This document shows positions 23,457-32,359 of a stretch of DNA of 64,000 bases, piece by piece. A program made the translations under genes and the position numbers. The stretch covers positions 496,001 to 560,000 of the forward strand of contig NZ_JALPRE010000001.1 of assembly GCF_023195925.1 (NCBI RefSeq), in the 5' to 3' direction. Each line of letters begins with the position of its first letter. The stretch's first letter is position 1. Below the pieces are notes generated by a model that worked only from the letters and a program-made list of their open reading frames with translations, did not search any database and was not told where the DNA came from. Source of the DNA: Aquimarina acroporae. Lineage in GTDB: Bacteria; Bacteroidota; Bacteroidia; Flavobacteriales; Flavobacteriaceae.

Positions 23457-24026
23457 TTGACAGAGCTACAAAATTATATTACTTCCTATTTCGGAATAAC
23501 CAATCAGAATATGGACAAAATAACGTCCCTGTTTAATGAATCTGAACTTCAAAAGGGAGCATATTTTACCAAATCTGGTCAGTATTGTGAAAAACTGAGT
23601 TTTATAAAAAGTGGATACATCAGAGTTTTTGCAAACTTTAATGATAAAGAGGTTACACAGTGGATTGCTACCAAAGGATATTTCATCACCGACCTGTATA
23701 GCTTTAATTTCAAACAAAGAGCAAGGTGGAATATACAAGCCTTAACAAATTGCGAACTTTATACCATTGATAAGGAGAACTACTCTCTATTGAAAAATTT
23801 GGTCCCAAATTGGACGGCAATGGAAAAACAATTTATTGCGAGTTGTTTTGTTCAATTAGAAGATAGGGTCTTTGGCCATTTATCTCTCACTGCCCAAGAA
23901 CGTTATGATCAACTTTTTAAGAGTACTCCTGAACTTTTTAATCAAGTTCCCTTGCAGTACATTGCCTCAATGCTAGGAATGTCTCCAGAAACATTTAGCC
24001 GAATACGAAAAAAGAAGATTTCTTGA
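23457..24026 (+). CDS. Crp/Fnr-family transcriptional regulator
   Basis: 189 residues, TTG start; the next ATG (codon 18) would remove a first helix (LQNYITSYFGI) that this family usually keeps. Barrel at about 25-115 (LQKGAYFTKSGQYCEKLSFIKSGYIR in two strands), winged helix near 145-188 (LQYIASMLGMSPETFSRIRKKK). No Fnr cysteine cluster. It is followed 58 bp later by an SRPBCC gene, possibly its target. Confidence 0.85.
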   Translation: MTELQNYITSYFGITNQNMDKITSLFNESELQKGAYFTKSGQYCEKLSFIKSGYIRVFANFNDKEVTQWIATKGYFITDLYSFNFKQRARWNIQALTNCELYTIDKENYSLLKNLVPNWTAMEKQFIASCFVQLEDRVFGHLSLTAQERYDQLFKSTPELFNQVPLQYIASMLGMSPETFSRIRKKKIS

Positions 24027-24084
24027 TTTTTGTCAAGAGCAAGGAGGTCATTTCAGTAGAACTTTGTCAAATAAATAAAAGTAT

Positions 24085-24525
24085 ATGACAAAGCAAATTA
24101 AAACATCAATTACAATTCAAGCAAGTAAGGAGCACATTTGGCAAATTCTTATGGATTTTGAAAATTACCACAAGTGGAACTCCTTTATCGAATCTATATC
24201 TGGAACTGTAAAAGTAGGTTATCAAATTCGAGTAAAACTACAAGGAATGACTTTTAAACCCACTGTTTTAACTCTTCAAGAAAATTCTGAATTTACATGG
24301 CTTGGACATCTTTGGTTTCGTGGAATTTTTGATGGAGAACACATATTCAAACTAACCGATAATGGCGATGGAACGACGAATTTTGAGCAAAGTGAGAATT
24401 TCAAAGGAATTTTAGTGGGTATATTCTCAAAGAGTTTAGATAAGAATACCAAAGCTGGTTTTGAAAGAATGAACCAAGAATTGAAATCATATGCAGAACA
24501 ATATGAACCAGAACAAATTGTATAA
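24085..24525 (+). CDS. SRPBCC-superfamily (START/polyketide cyclase-like) protein
   Basis: 146 residues. IKTSITIQASKEHIWQILMDFENYHKWNSFI (first strand, helix and the conserved W-N turn, residues 4-35), a curved sheet with VKVGYQIRVKL and FTWLGHLWFRGIFDGEHIF, and a long C-terminal helix (AGFERMNQELKSYAEQ). SRPBCC proteins form a deep ligand pocket for lipids or aromatic compounds. Ligand not readable. Confidence 0.88.
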   Translation: MTKQIKTSITIQASKEHIWQILMDFENYHKWNSFIESISGTVKVGYQIRVKLQGMTFKPTVLTLQENSEFTWLGHLWFRGIFDGEHIFKLTDNGDGTTNFEQSENFKGILVGIFSKSLDKNTKAGFERMNQELKSYAEQYEPEQIV

Positions 24526-24651
24526 ATTATTGCAGATTCATTACCTTAGTCAGTAATCAGTTTTTTATTGGGTAAACCTTCATACAACTTGTAAAATTAT
24601 AGAAGAAATGTTGGCATCGATTAATAATAATAAAACAAAATTGATACTTAA

Positions 24652-25203
24652 ATGAAATTGAATATTAAGTCATTTATAGCTTTTTTTAAAGAAATCATTA
24701 TTGTAGTACTTGGTGTATTAATCGCTGTAGGAATAAACAATTATAAGGAAAACTACGAAGAAGAGAAGTTTGTAAGCAAAACCCTATCAGCCATTGAAAA
24801 TGAAATTGAACAGAGTGAACTTGAAGTTGAAAAGACCTCAAAAAAGCACCTCCAGATTGTTGATTCAATACATGCTGCCATACATAACGATAACGAATCA
24901 CTTGGGCAGTTAATGAACCGAATAGGAGGAATACAATCACCCGATGTAAAAAATATTGGATTACGATTCTTCATATCTAACAAAGCCGAATTAGTTGAAT
25001 ATGACATAATATCACGATTAAATGATATTGAGAATTACACGAATTCACTGCACACTAAAATGAACAGAATGTTAGATTTTTTATATGAAAACATTGAGAA
25101 AAAAGATGCTGTAATAAAAGAGAAATTTATCTATCACTTAGCCAATGTTATTAACTCTGAACAGGAATTGCTAAAACTTTATAATGACTATAAAACTCAA
25201 TAA
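24652..25203 (+). CDS. Single-pass membrane protein, DUF6090-like
   Basis: 183 residues. A short basic lead, then a single hydrophobic helix with IIIVVLGVLIAVGINNYKENY, the phrase typical of the small Bacteroidota family I know as DUF6090, and a long helical, charged periplasmic or cytoplasmic part with probable coiled coil (ALSAIENEIEQSELEVEKTSKKH region, residues 42-66). Function unknown. No close operon partner. Confidence 0.7.
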   Translation: MKLNIKSFIAFFKEIIIVVLGVLIAVGINNYKENYEEEKFVSKTLSAIENEIEQSELEVEKTSKKHLQIVDSIHAAIHNDNESLGQLMNRIGGIQSPDVKNIGLRFFISNKAELVEYDIISRLNDIENYTNSLHTKMNRMLDFLYENIEKKDAVIKEKFIYHLANVINSEQELLKLYNDYKTQ

Positions 25204-25255
25204 ATAGAAACAGTAACATTTTGCCTTATCAATTATAACCACATACCATAATCGT

Positions 25256-26029
25256 ATGATAAGAAATTTAATTATACTCTTATTACTAACTACTTTACAC
25301 AGTAAACCTTATGCTCAAACCAAAACTATTCATGTTTTTGTAGCATTATGTGACAATGAATTTCAGGGTATCGTACCAGTGCCCAAACAAATTGGCAACG
25401 GCAAAGACCCAAGGCTTAATCTATATTGGGGAGCAGGATATGGAGTTAAATCTTTCTTCAAACTAAAAACTAATGATTGGAAATTGGTAAAACAGTTGAA
25501 ATCTGAAAACCCAATAATTTTAGATAGGGTACTATTTAAACATGCAACTCAAGATGTTTATTTATTAGCTGATGCCTATGATGGAGAGAAAATAAAAGCT
25601 TGTACTGAAGATTTCTTAAAAGCTTCAAATTCGCAAAACCCATTGACCATAAAAGAAGATCAAACAACACTCAAGTTTGGGGGAAATGCTGATTTAATTG
25701 CTTATGTTGGTCATGATGGATTGATGGATTTTGAGGTAAACGTTGCCTATAAAGAAACAAATAAAAAACAAAGAGATGTGATTATATTAGCTTGTTTTAG
25801 CCGAAGTTATTTTTCTCCCGAAATACGAAAAGCAAATGCCAATCCGATTTTATGGACCACGCACCTAATGGCTCCCGAAGCATATACCCTAAAAGCAGCA
25901 ATTGATGGATGGATAAACAACGAAAATGGTACCCAAATCGATGAAAGAGCGGCTCAAGCCTATAATAAATATCAAAAATGCGGAATAAAGGGTGCTAGAA
26001 ACCTATTTACTACCGGATATAAAAACTAA
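25256..26029 (+). CDS. Conserved secreted protein of unknown function
   Basis: 257 residues, signal peptide 1-21 (ending PYAQ). Conserved-looking blocks: HVFVALCDNEFQGIVPVP, LYWGAGYGVKSFF, YLLADAYDGEKI, IAYVGHDGLMDF and VIILACFSRSYFSPEI. I do not know a named family; the sheet-and-turn pattern with VGHDG and ACFSRS, two Cys/Ser/His-containing loops, could hold an active site of the caspase-like or hydrolase type (H then C), so an enzyme is possible. A weak form of the GTAACATTTT module lies upstream at 25,213. Confidence 0.72.
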   Translation: MIRNLIILLLLTTLHSKPYAQTKTIHVFVALCDNEFQGIVPVPKQIGNGKDPRLNLYWGAGYGVKSFFKLKTNDWKLVKQLKSENPIILDRVLFKHATQDVYLLADAYDGEKIKACTEDFLKASNSQNPLTIKEDQTTLKFGGNADLIAYVGHDGLMDFEVNVAYKETNKKQRDVIILACFSRSYFSPEIRKANANPILWTTHLMAPEAYTLKAAIDGWINNENGTQIDERAAQAYNKYQKCGIKGARNLFTTGYKN

Positions 26030-26117
26030 GCATAACACAGTATAACTCTATATTAAACCTTATTTTTACGTTATAACACCAAGGACAAATTGAATAACGA
26101 TAATACAACCGACAACT

Positions 26118-27581
26118 ATGCTCACAAATGATAGTAAACACAATTGGCTGTTAGAAAATACATATACTAAGCTTCCAGAAGTTTTTTTTAGTCTGCATAA
26201 ACCTGTACCGGTAGCAAAGCCTGAAATTGTATGTTTTAATCAGATACTGGCTAATGAGTTAGGAATCGGTTTTTTAAATGAAGATAAACAACGTATTGTC
26301 GATTATTTCTCTGGAAACGTAATTCCTAGTGGAGCTACTCCTCTGGCACAAGCTTATGCGGGACATCAATTTGGACACTTTACGATGTTAGGAGACGGCA
26401 GAGCGATTTTATTAGGTGAACAAATTGACCCAACTGGTAAAAAATTCGATATTCAATTAAAAGGTTCTGGTCAAACCCCTTATTCGAGACGTGGAGATGG
26501 TAGGGCAACCTTATATTCTATGCTACGCGAATATATCATTAGTGAAGCTATGCATCATTTGGGTATACCTACTACCAGAAGCTTATCTGTAATATCTACT
26601 GGAGAAAAGGTTTTTCGTGGAGAAATGCACAACGGTTCCGTACTAACGCGTATTGCAGATAGTCACATTCGTGTAGGTACTTTTGAATACGCCCGTAACT
26701 TTTGCTCGGTTGAAGATTTAAAAGCCCTTACCTTGTATACTTTAGAAAGACATTATCCTGATAAAAAAGATGCAGATAATCCCGCCCTTGAACTATTAAA
26801 AGAGGTTATCCATAAACAGATAGATCTGATTGTACATTGGATGCGTGTAGGTTTTATTCACGGGGTGATGAATACAGATAACATGAGCATTGCAGGAGAA
26901 ACGATTGATTATGGCCCTTGCGCCTTTATGAATGCCTACAGCCCAAATACGGTTTTTAGTTCAATTGATACTCGAGGCCGATATGCCTTCGGTAATCAAC
27001 CTTTTATTGCGCAATGGAACTTAACAGCTTTTGCCAATGCATTATTACCTCTTATTTCAGAAAATCAGAAAAAAGCGATAGATCTTGCGCAACAGGTCAT
27101 AGAAGGGTTTCAATATACATTTACTAAAAAATGGAACCGTATGATGTTTGCCAAGCTTGGTATTTTGCATCCAGAAGAAAATGATAAAGAACTAATCAAT
27201 ACGCTTCTTGAGTCAATGGAGAGTCATAAAATGGATTATACACAACTGTTTTTGGCATTGCAACAAGATAAAGAGCTTGATAATTCTCTTTTTAGATCCG
27301 AAGCGTTTAAAGAATGGAAACAACATTGGAAAAATGCACAATCAAGAAATGAGAACCAAACACTCATTTTAGCACTTATGAATACATCTAACCCCAAAGT
27401 TATTCCGCGTAACCATTGGGTAGAAAATGCTCTTGAAACAGCAGCACAAGGAGATATGGAATCTTTTAATGAATTACTTGGTATACTCTCGAAACCGTAT
27501 CACGATCATCCTGACGAACTGCAATTTCAGCAGGTACCTGAAGATTTTGACACAAGTTATCAAACCTTTTGTGGAACCTAA
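26118..27581 (+). CDS. selO: SelO family protein adenylyltransferase (YdiU/UPF0061)
   Basis: 487 residues, about the family's usual length. Pseudokinase fold with inverted ATP binding: YAGHQFGHFTMLGDGRA (residues about 76-92), LKGSGQTPYSRRGDGRA (about 114-130), REYIISEAMHHLGIPTTRS and the metal-binding GFIHGVMNTDNMSIAGETIDYGPCAF (about 246-271, shown as start and end of the block). It ends YQTFCGT; the Cys three residues from the end sits where eukaryotic SelO has selenocysteine. SelO transfers AMP to Ser/Thr/Tyr of proteins and protects against oxidative stress. Confidence 0.96.
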   Translation: MLTNDSKHNWLLENTYTKLPEVFFSLHKPVPVAKPEIVCFNQILANELGIGFLNEDKQRIVDYFSGNVIPSGATPLAQAYAGHQFGHFTMLGDGRAILLGEQIDPTGKKFDIQLKGSGQTPYSRRGDGRATLYSMLREYIISEAMHHLGIPTTRSLSVISTGEKVFRGEMHNGSVLTRIADSHIRVGTFEYARNFCSVEDLKALTLYTLERHYPDKKDADNPALELLKEVIHKQIDLIVHWMRVGFIHGVMNTDNMSIAGETIDYGPCAFMNAYSPNTVFSSIDTRGRYAFGNQPFIAQWNLTAFANALLPLISENQKKAIDLAQQVIEGFQYTFTKKWNRMMFAKLGILHPEENDKELINTLLESMESHKMDYTQLFLALQQDKELDNSLFRSEAFKEWKQHWKNAQSRNENQTLILALMNTSNPKVIPRNHWVENALETAAQGDMESFNELLGILSKPYHDHPDELQFQQVPEDFDTSYQTFCGT

Positions 27582-27644
27582 AGAATCTTCATACAATAAC
27601 ATTCAAATCTCATCATTCATTCAAAAACAATCAAAAAACAATCC

Positions 27645-28886
27645 ATGATCAAATTTTTAATTGCTACACTTACATTTTTAATGACCTCCAATGTCTATTC
27701 ACAATCTATAGATATTGCCAGTTGGAAAGAAGATATTGAGTCTTACAAAACCAATTTAGAGAAATATCATATCGATCTTTATCATAACATCGACAAAACA
27801 GCCTTTGAAAAAGAAGTACAAGACATAAAATCAAATCTTGAAAACAAAACGGATTTGGATGTTGTTATTGATCTTATGCGATTAACTCGGAAAATTGGGG
27901 ATGGACACACCGCATTTTCAATACGAGGATTAGAAATGCATGTATATCCTATTGAAATTTATATTATCGATAATCAGTGGAGAGTGATTAAAACCTCCAA
28001 AGAATACAAAAGTCTTCTGGGCAAGACTTTAGTAAAAATTGATGATACCTCTATTGAAGAAGTAGTGAACGAGGTTAGCAAAGTAGCACAATATGTCGAA
28101 AACAAACAGTCAGAAAGCATTCGAACGTCACAATATCTCATAAGATCTGAACTACTATTTGGTCTTAAGCTCACCAAGAATAAACTTAAAGCTAACTTTA
28201 CTTTTGTAGACGATTCAGGAAAAAGGATCAAAGAGTCATTAACAGCTATCGCTAATGAAGATTACCATTCAAAAACTGAGTTTGAAGCCTTCGATATAAG
28301 CATTCCAGAAATACAAAAACCCAAAGATTTAAAGCATGACTTCCTTTGGTTTAGCCCCATTAAAAACACTTCGGGAGTTTATATCAAATTTGAGAGTTAT
28401 CCTTCTTTTGAAGAAATGGAAACCTTTGGAGGTTCCGTTTTGAATTTCATTAATGAGAATAACGTTAAACAAGTGGTCATCGATCTTAGGAATAATGGTG
28501 GAGGAGATTTTTTTATAGGTACTTTTTTGGCCTACTATTTAAATCTGGCAAATAGCATCGATTGGAAATCTGGAGTATATGTGTTGACCGATAAAGTAAC
28601 TTTTTCTGCGGGAACAAGTAATGCTTCCCAATTTAGACAAATGCTAAATGCAAAAATTGTTGGAGAACCCACTGGTTCTAATCCCACCGGTTATCAAGAC
28701 ATGGGGCAATTTACGCTTCCAAACTCTGGAAGAACAGTTACCTACTCAAAAAGACTATTTAGATTTCAAGAACAAGTCACCCAAGGAGTACAACCCGATG
28801 TACCAATAGCATACGACTGGAAAAGTTACATTAAAGGGATAGACAATATGATGAAATGGGTAATTGACGATATAAAGAAAAAATAG
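27645..28886 (+). CDS. Secreted S41-family (C-terminal processing) peptidase
   Basis: 413 residues, signal peptide 1-20 (NVYSQ). N-terminal helical part with DLYHNIDKTAFEKEV, then the conserved IGDGHTAF (about 85-92), a PDZ-lacking linker and the catalytic core: VVIDLRNNGGGDFF (about 280-293) and VTFSAGTSNA with nucleophile Ser 321. The GEPTGSNPTGYQDMG block (about 345-359) completes the S41 active site. Related to tail-specific proteases that degrade or trim exported proteins; substrate unknown. Confidence 0.9.
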   Translation: MIKFLIATLTFLMTSNVYSQSIDIASWKEDIESYKTNLEKYHIDLYHNIDKTAFEKEVQDIKSNLENKTDLDVVIDLMRLTRKIGDGHTAFSIRGLEMHVYPIEIYIIDNQWRVIKTSKEYKSLLGKTLVKIDDTSIEEVVNEVSKVAQYVENKQSESIRTSQYLIRSELLFGLKLTKNKLKANFTFVDDSGKRIKESLTAIANEDYHSKTEFEAFDISIPEIQKPKDLKHDFLWFSPIKNTSGVYIKFESYPSFEEMETFGGSVLNFINENNVKQVVIDLRNNGGGDFFIGTFLAYYLNLANSIDWKSGVYVLTDKVTFSAGTSNASQFRQMLNAKIVGEPTGSNPTGYQDMGQFTLPNSGRTVTYSKRLFRFQEQVTQGVQPDVPIAYDWKSYIKGIDNMMKWVIDDIKKK

Positions 28887-29017
28887 TCGTTTTAAATCCA
28901 CATATAATATTGATTAAAAAGATTTAATGAAATAAAAGTAATGTTAGGAGTTCGCAAAAAAGAGACTTACCTCTACCCCGCCCCAACTCCTTATAAAAAA
29001 AGCTTTACGCATTCAGA

Positions 29018-29566
29018 ATGAAAATAAAAATAACCCTGGCCATACTATTTTGCATTACCAGAATTACATTTGGCCAACAAACATCAGCGTATAAAGAAAT
29101 CACAAACCAACTTATTGTTGTAGACACCATACATGTAGAAAAGAAATTTAAAAATGGAACCTTAAAAGAGAAAGGAACCATAATTAACTATGCATATGGA
29201 ACAAGATCGCTAGAATTATATGCTGGAGAACTCACATATTATCACAATAACGGTGAGATACAAGTGAAAAGAGTGTTAGATTCATATGGGACCACATTAA
29301 CCGCAAAGCAATACAACAGAAAAGGAGTTCTCTTATCTGAAACCGAAGTGATTAAAATTGACACCAAAGCAAAATCTCCTAAGGAGTTTTTGGATCATGA
29401 GAAACACTTAATGGTTAGAAAACGGTATAAATACTACGATTATTCATTTAAAATGAACAAATGGTATTTAAAAAAAGAAGGAGATTTGGTTAATGGTGTA
29501 AAATCTGGTATTTGGAAATTTTATACTGCAGATGGGAAGTTGAAAAAGGAAAAGACATATTTATAA
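29018..29566 (+). CDS. Secreted MORN-like (toxin-antitoxin-style YwqK) repeat protein
   Basis: 182 residues, signal peptide 1-19 (RITFGQ). Imperfect repeats of about 20 residues with the pattern h-Y-x-x-G-x-h: LTYYHNNGEIQVKRV, AKQYNRKGVLLSETEV, GVKSGIWKFYTADGKLKKEKTY. This is the MORN/YwqK-like repeat of Bacteroidota surface or periplasmic proteins of unknown role. Confidence 0.72.
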   Translation: MKIKITLAILFCITRITFGQQTSAYKEITNQLIVVDTIHVEKKFKNGTLKEKGTIINYAYGTRSLELYAGELTYYHNNGEIQVKRVLDSYGTTLTAKQYNRKGVLLSETEVIKIDTKAKSPKEFLDHEKHLMVRKRYKYYDYSFKMNKWYLKKEGDLVNGVKSGIWKFYTADGKLKKEKTYL

Positions 29567-29659
29567 TAACGTAAACGCTATTGATACAAAAGAAATACAA
29601 ATTAAATTACTAGACTGTTTTTACATTGTTTAATATTTGCATCAAGAATAAACATCAAG

Positions 29660-29687
29660 GTAACATTTCCACTCACTCAAACACTTA
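29660..29687 (+). promoter_or_regulatory. Promoter-like module as in the cassette array
   Basis: GTAAC (29660-29664), ATTT, then ACACTTA (29681-29687), with the same 16-nt gap seen in ten copies of the array. It lies 35 bp before the preferred start at 29722, the expected distance for a promoter. The two boxes would be -35 and -10; AAC-type -35 boxes are typical of extracytoplasmic-function sigma factors, which is inference. Confidence 0.5.
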
Positions 29688-29721
29688 TAATAAACCCTTA
29701 TATGAACACCAAGTACAAGAA

Positions 29722-30282
29722 ATGAAATCTATAGTTCTCACTTTATTCAACACTAAACGAGGTCTCGAACTTCTAGACAATGAATTTGAGGATGACTTAA
29801 GGCGAAAAAGTGCAGTAATTTTTGGGATTTACGCAATTGTTCAATTTTTGTTCGATTTTGATCAAGAGAAAGAAGTAAACGGATTTATTTTTAATTTTTT
29901 CGAATTAGTTCTAACCATATTTCTATCCATAGGAGTAGGAATGTTGTCATCCTATATTTTATTCAAAATAGGACAATGGCTAGACGGAAAAGCCAATTAT
30001 GTAGAAATTTTTTCTCTATGGGCATATACTTTTCTCCCAATAATTATTGGACTTATTATGGTTGGTGTATTAAAAAAGAATATCTTTTTTGTTCATGACT
30101 ACAATACTCCATATCTAAGAAACTTTATTCTTTATATAAGCTGGCTTCTTTCATTAAAAATACTAATACAAGGTATGATAAAGTTTAATCAATACAGTAT
30201 TAAAAAAGCTATATTAAATATATCCCCCATTCTTCTATTTAAAATTGGGGTTTTGATTTGGGGAATAGCATTATTAAACTAA
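29722..30282 (+). CDS. Yip1-like integral membrane protein
   Basis: 186 residues from ATG 29722. The frame is open from 29626, but the earlier part crosses the promoter-like module. Residues 1-45 are soluble (KSIVLTLFNTKRGLELLDNEFEDDL), then five hydrophobic helices with the Yip1-family pattern (WLDGKANYVEIFSLWAYTFLPIIIGL). Yip1 proteins are multi-pass proteins related to membrane traffic in eukaryotes; bacterial function unknown. Confidence 0.72.
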   Translation: MKSIVLTLFNTKRGLELLDNEFEDDLRRKSAVIFGIYAIVQFLFDFDQEKEVNGFIFNFFELVLTIFLSIGVGMLSSYILFKIGQWLDGKANYVEIFSLWAYTFLPIIIGLIMVGVLKKNIFFVHDYNTPYLRNFILYISWLLSLKILIQGMIKFNQYSIKKAILNISPILLFKIGVLIWGIALLN

Positions 30283-30395
30283 AAAGAAAATAACATTAAA
30301 TACAATATACATCGTAAGCTATTAAGCAGTAAATAGATTTGTTATGATAGCTTAGATAAAATGTTACACCAACAGAATGAAATAATTAACAGGTA

Positions 30396-31052
30396 ATGGA
30401 CAAAGAATACTCAATTTTTCGAAAATTCAGCACCCTAGAACAGGTAAAAGAAGTTGAAGCTCTTTTGTCGAAAGAAGGAATAGATTCAATAATCGCTGAC
30501 AATGTACCATCCGTAGATGCTATGTTTGGCGCAAGCTCTTTAAATAATAAAATTGAAATTCGTATTAAACAAAGTGATTTTAAAAAAGCAGAAGAAATTT
30601 TAGAGCAACAAGCGGAAAACTTATTAAACGATATCGATAAAGATTATTACCTCTTCGAATTTACCAATGAAGAACTTTATGAGATACTGTTAAAGGCAGA
30701 CGAATGGAATGAATTTGATTATAAGCTTGCTCAAAAAATATTAGAAGATCGAGGGAAATCTATTGATGAAGAATTATTAAATTCTTTAAAAACCGAAAGG
30801 TTAAAACAACTAGCTAAACCAGAAGGAAACCAAAAACCCTGGATTGTTGTAGGCTATATATTTGCAATAATGGGTGGTTTTTTAGGGCTAATCATAGGAT
30901 ACTTTTTATGGACATCTAAAAAAACCTTACCCAACGGACAAAAAGTGTATTCATATTCAGAAAAAGATAGAAAACATGGTAAATATCTATTTTATATCGG
31001 AATTATATTTTTCCCTATCTTTTTTTTGATAAGGTTTTTGTACTTACTGTAA
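30396..31052 (+). CDS. DUF2007-domain membrane protein
   Basis: 218 residues. N-terminal DUF2007 domain at about 5-75: FSTLEQVKEVEALLSKEGIDSIIADN and LNNKIEIRIKQSDFKKAEEIL (ferredoxin-like fold, proposed signalling role). A charged helical linker follows, with YELKLAQKILEDRG type helices, then two hydrophobic helices at about 150-172 and 193-216. The arrangement is common in flavobacteria, role unknown. Confidence 0.82.
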   Translation: MDKEYSIFRKFSTLEQVKEVEALLSKEGIDSIIADNVPSVDAMFGASSLNNKIEIRIKQSDFKKAEEILEQQAENLLNDIDKDYYLFEFTNEELYEILLKADEWNEFDYKLAQKILEDRGKSIDEELLNSLKTERLKQLAKPEGNQKPWIVVGYIFAIMGGFLGLIIGYFLWTSKKTLPNGQKVYSYSEKDRKHGKYLFYIGIIFFPIFFLIRFLYLL

Positions 31053-31130
31053 TAATAATTTAAAATGAATAATTTGATTTTAATTTTAAAGGGATCTGTG
31101 TTTTGAGTTAAAAACTTAAAACATTGAAAA

Positions 31131-31352
31131 TTGAAAAACTATAAAAGGTTACAAAAAGCTTTTGGTGCAAATCAATACGGTTTTATTGACTTTCCAGAAA
31201 AAGTATCTAACATCAAAATCTCAAGAATTATCAACTATAAGAAAATGGGAGGTTGTTCTTATTGCTTTCCTCATGGCTATGAAACTAGTAATGCTACAAT
31301 CTATAAGAACACCAGATCTTGGAAAAAGAACCGCAAAAAACAGTGGAAATAA
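31131..31352 (+). CDS. Small conserved protein with a CxxC motif, TTG start
   Basis: 73 residues. FGANQYGFIDFPEKVSNIK, MGGCSYCFPHGYETSN (Cys-x-x-Cys at about 43 and 46) and a basic Trp-rich end RSWKKNRKKQWK. I recall very similar short proteins in other flavobacteria (CSYCFPHG-ET plus RSWK-RKTQWK), so it is real despite the TTG start. A zinc-binding or nucleic-acid-binding role is possible from the CxxC and basic tail. A competing frame at 31162 overlaps and is rejected. Confidence 0.65.
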   Translation: MKNYKRLQKAFGANQYGFIDFPEKVSNIKISRIINYKKMGGCSYCFPHGYETSNATIYKNTRSWKKNRKKQWK

Positions 31353-31409
31353 GAATGCTTGTGTAACCAAATACCGGTTGAATCGTCTTCCTAGAAAGAT
31401 GTAAACACC

Positions 31410-32240
31410 ATGAAAACACTTCCTCTATTTCTATTTATTTTAATACTGAATTTTTCTCATGCACGATCACAAACTGTAGATTCCCTTGTAAATGTTGGTA
31501 GTCATCAGCTACATTTCAAAATACTACAAGGGAACGGCTTTCCTATTCTCTTTGAATCGGGAAACGGTGATGATAGTGCCGTTTGGAAGCCTCTTTTGCA
31601 AGATATTCATAAAGAGACAGGAGCAACTTTAATAACTTATGATCGAGCAGGTTTGGGAAAGAGTGGTATCGATACTACCAAAGTTTCCTTCAAACAAGAA
31701 GTCAAGAATTTAAAAAAAGCTCTACAAAAACTTGGTTACACCAATAACTATTTCCTGGTAGCACATTCATTCGGAAGCTTTTACGCCTCAGAATTCAGCC
31801 AACGAAATAAAGGTAAAATAACCGGAGCTGTTTTCATCGATGTAGCCACACCTTGTGCCCTATCCGTTGAATATGCTACCAAGGTTAAACAGTCTATTTC
31901 AGAAAAAAACTGGGCATTAATACAGCAACACAAAACCGGATTATATTATGTTTTAAAGAAGTTTCCACAGATAGCCGAATATATGTCTAAAAGATTCCTT
32001 TCGCATTCTATTCCATTAACAGTAATTGCTGCTGATATTCGCACACCTACAAAAGAAATTGGAGAAACCGAACAAGATATGATACATATGACCAATTGTT
32101 TAAAAGAATTAGGTAGCCTCACAAATCACAAATATGTCTTGGCGACAAATACAGAGCATAAAGTCTGGAAAAAAGATCCTAAAATTGTAACAAAGGAAAT
32201 TATTGAACTTTACAAAAAAACATTGATCACTAATAACTAA
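31410..32240 (+). CDS. Secreted alpha/beta hydrolase
   Basis: 276 residues, signal peptide 1-20 (HARSQ). Strand-helix pattern with ILFESGNGDDSAVWKPLLQ (oxyanion region), LITYDRAGLGKSG, the nucleophile elbow LVAHSFGSF (Ser about 116), FIDVATP (acid), and a late His (TNTEHKVW, about 252). Enzyme of the alpha/beta hydrolase fold, ester or amide substrate unknown, acting outside the cytoplasm. Confidence 0.88.
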   Translation: MKTLPLFLFILILNFSHARSQTVDSLVNVGSHQLHFKILQGNGFPILFESGNGDDSAVWKPLLQDIHKETGATLITYDRAGLGKSGIDTTKVSFKQEVKNLKKALQKLGYTNNYFLVAHSFGSFYASEFSQRNKGKITGAVFIDVATPCALSVEYATKVKQSISEKNWALIQQHKTGLYYVLKKFPQIAEYMSKRFLSHSIPLTVIAADIRTPTKEIGETEQDMIHMTNCLKELGSLTNHKYVLATNTEHKVWKKDPKIVTKEIIELYKKTLITNN

Positions 32241-32359
32241 TTAAGTAGATATTTTAGAGTAAATCTGTTATAAACTCACCAAAAACTGTAACATTTCGAA
32301 ATTCTTATAATCTGTACTACAAAGTAACCCAATTGTATAGTCCGTTAATAAGAGAACAT

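Noticed and set aside
26030..26100. GCATAAC ... ACGTTATAAC after the 25256 gene as a cassette boundary
   Set aside because: No complementary core before the gene at 25256, and no arm structure between the two.
31162..31404. 80-codon frame overlapping the small CxxC protein
   Set aside because: Lacks recognisable features, while the other frame has the CSYCFPHG and Trp/Lys-rich end.
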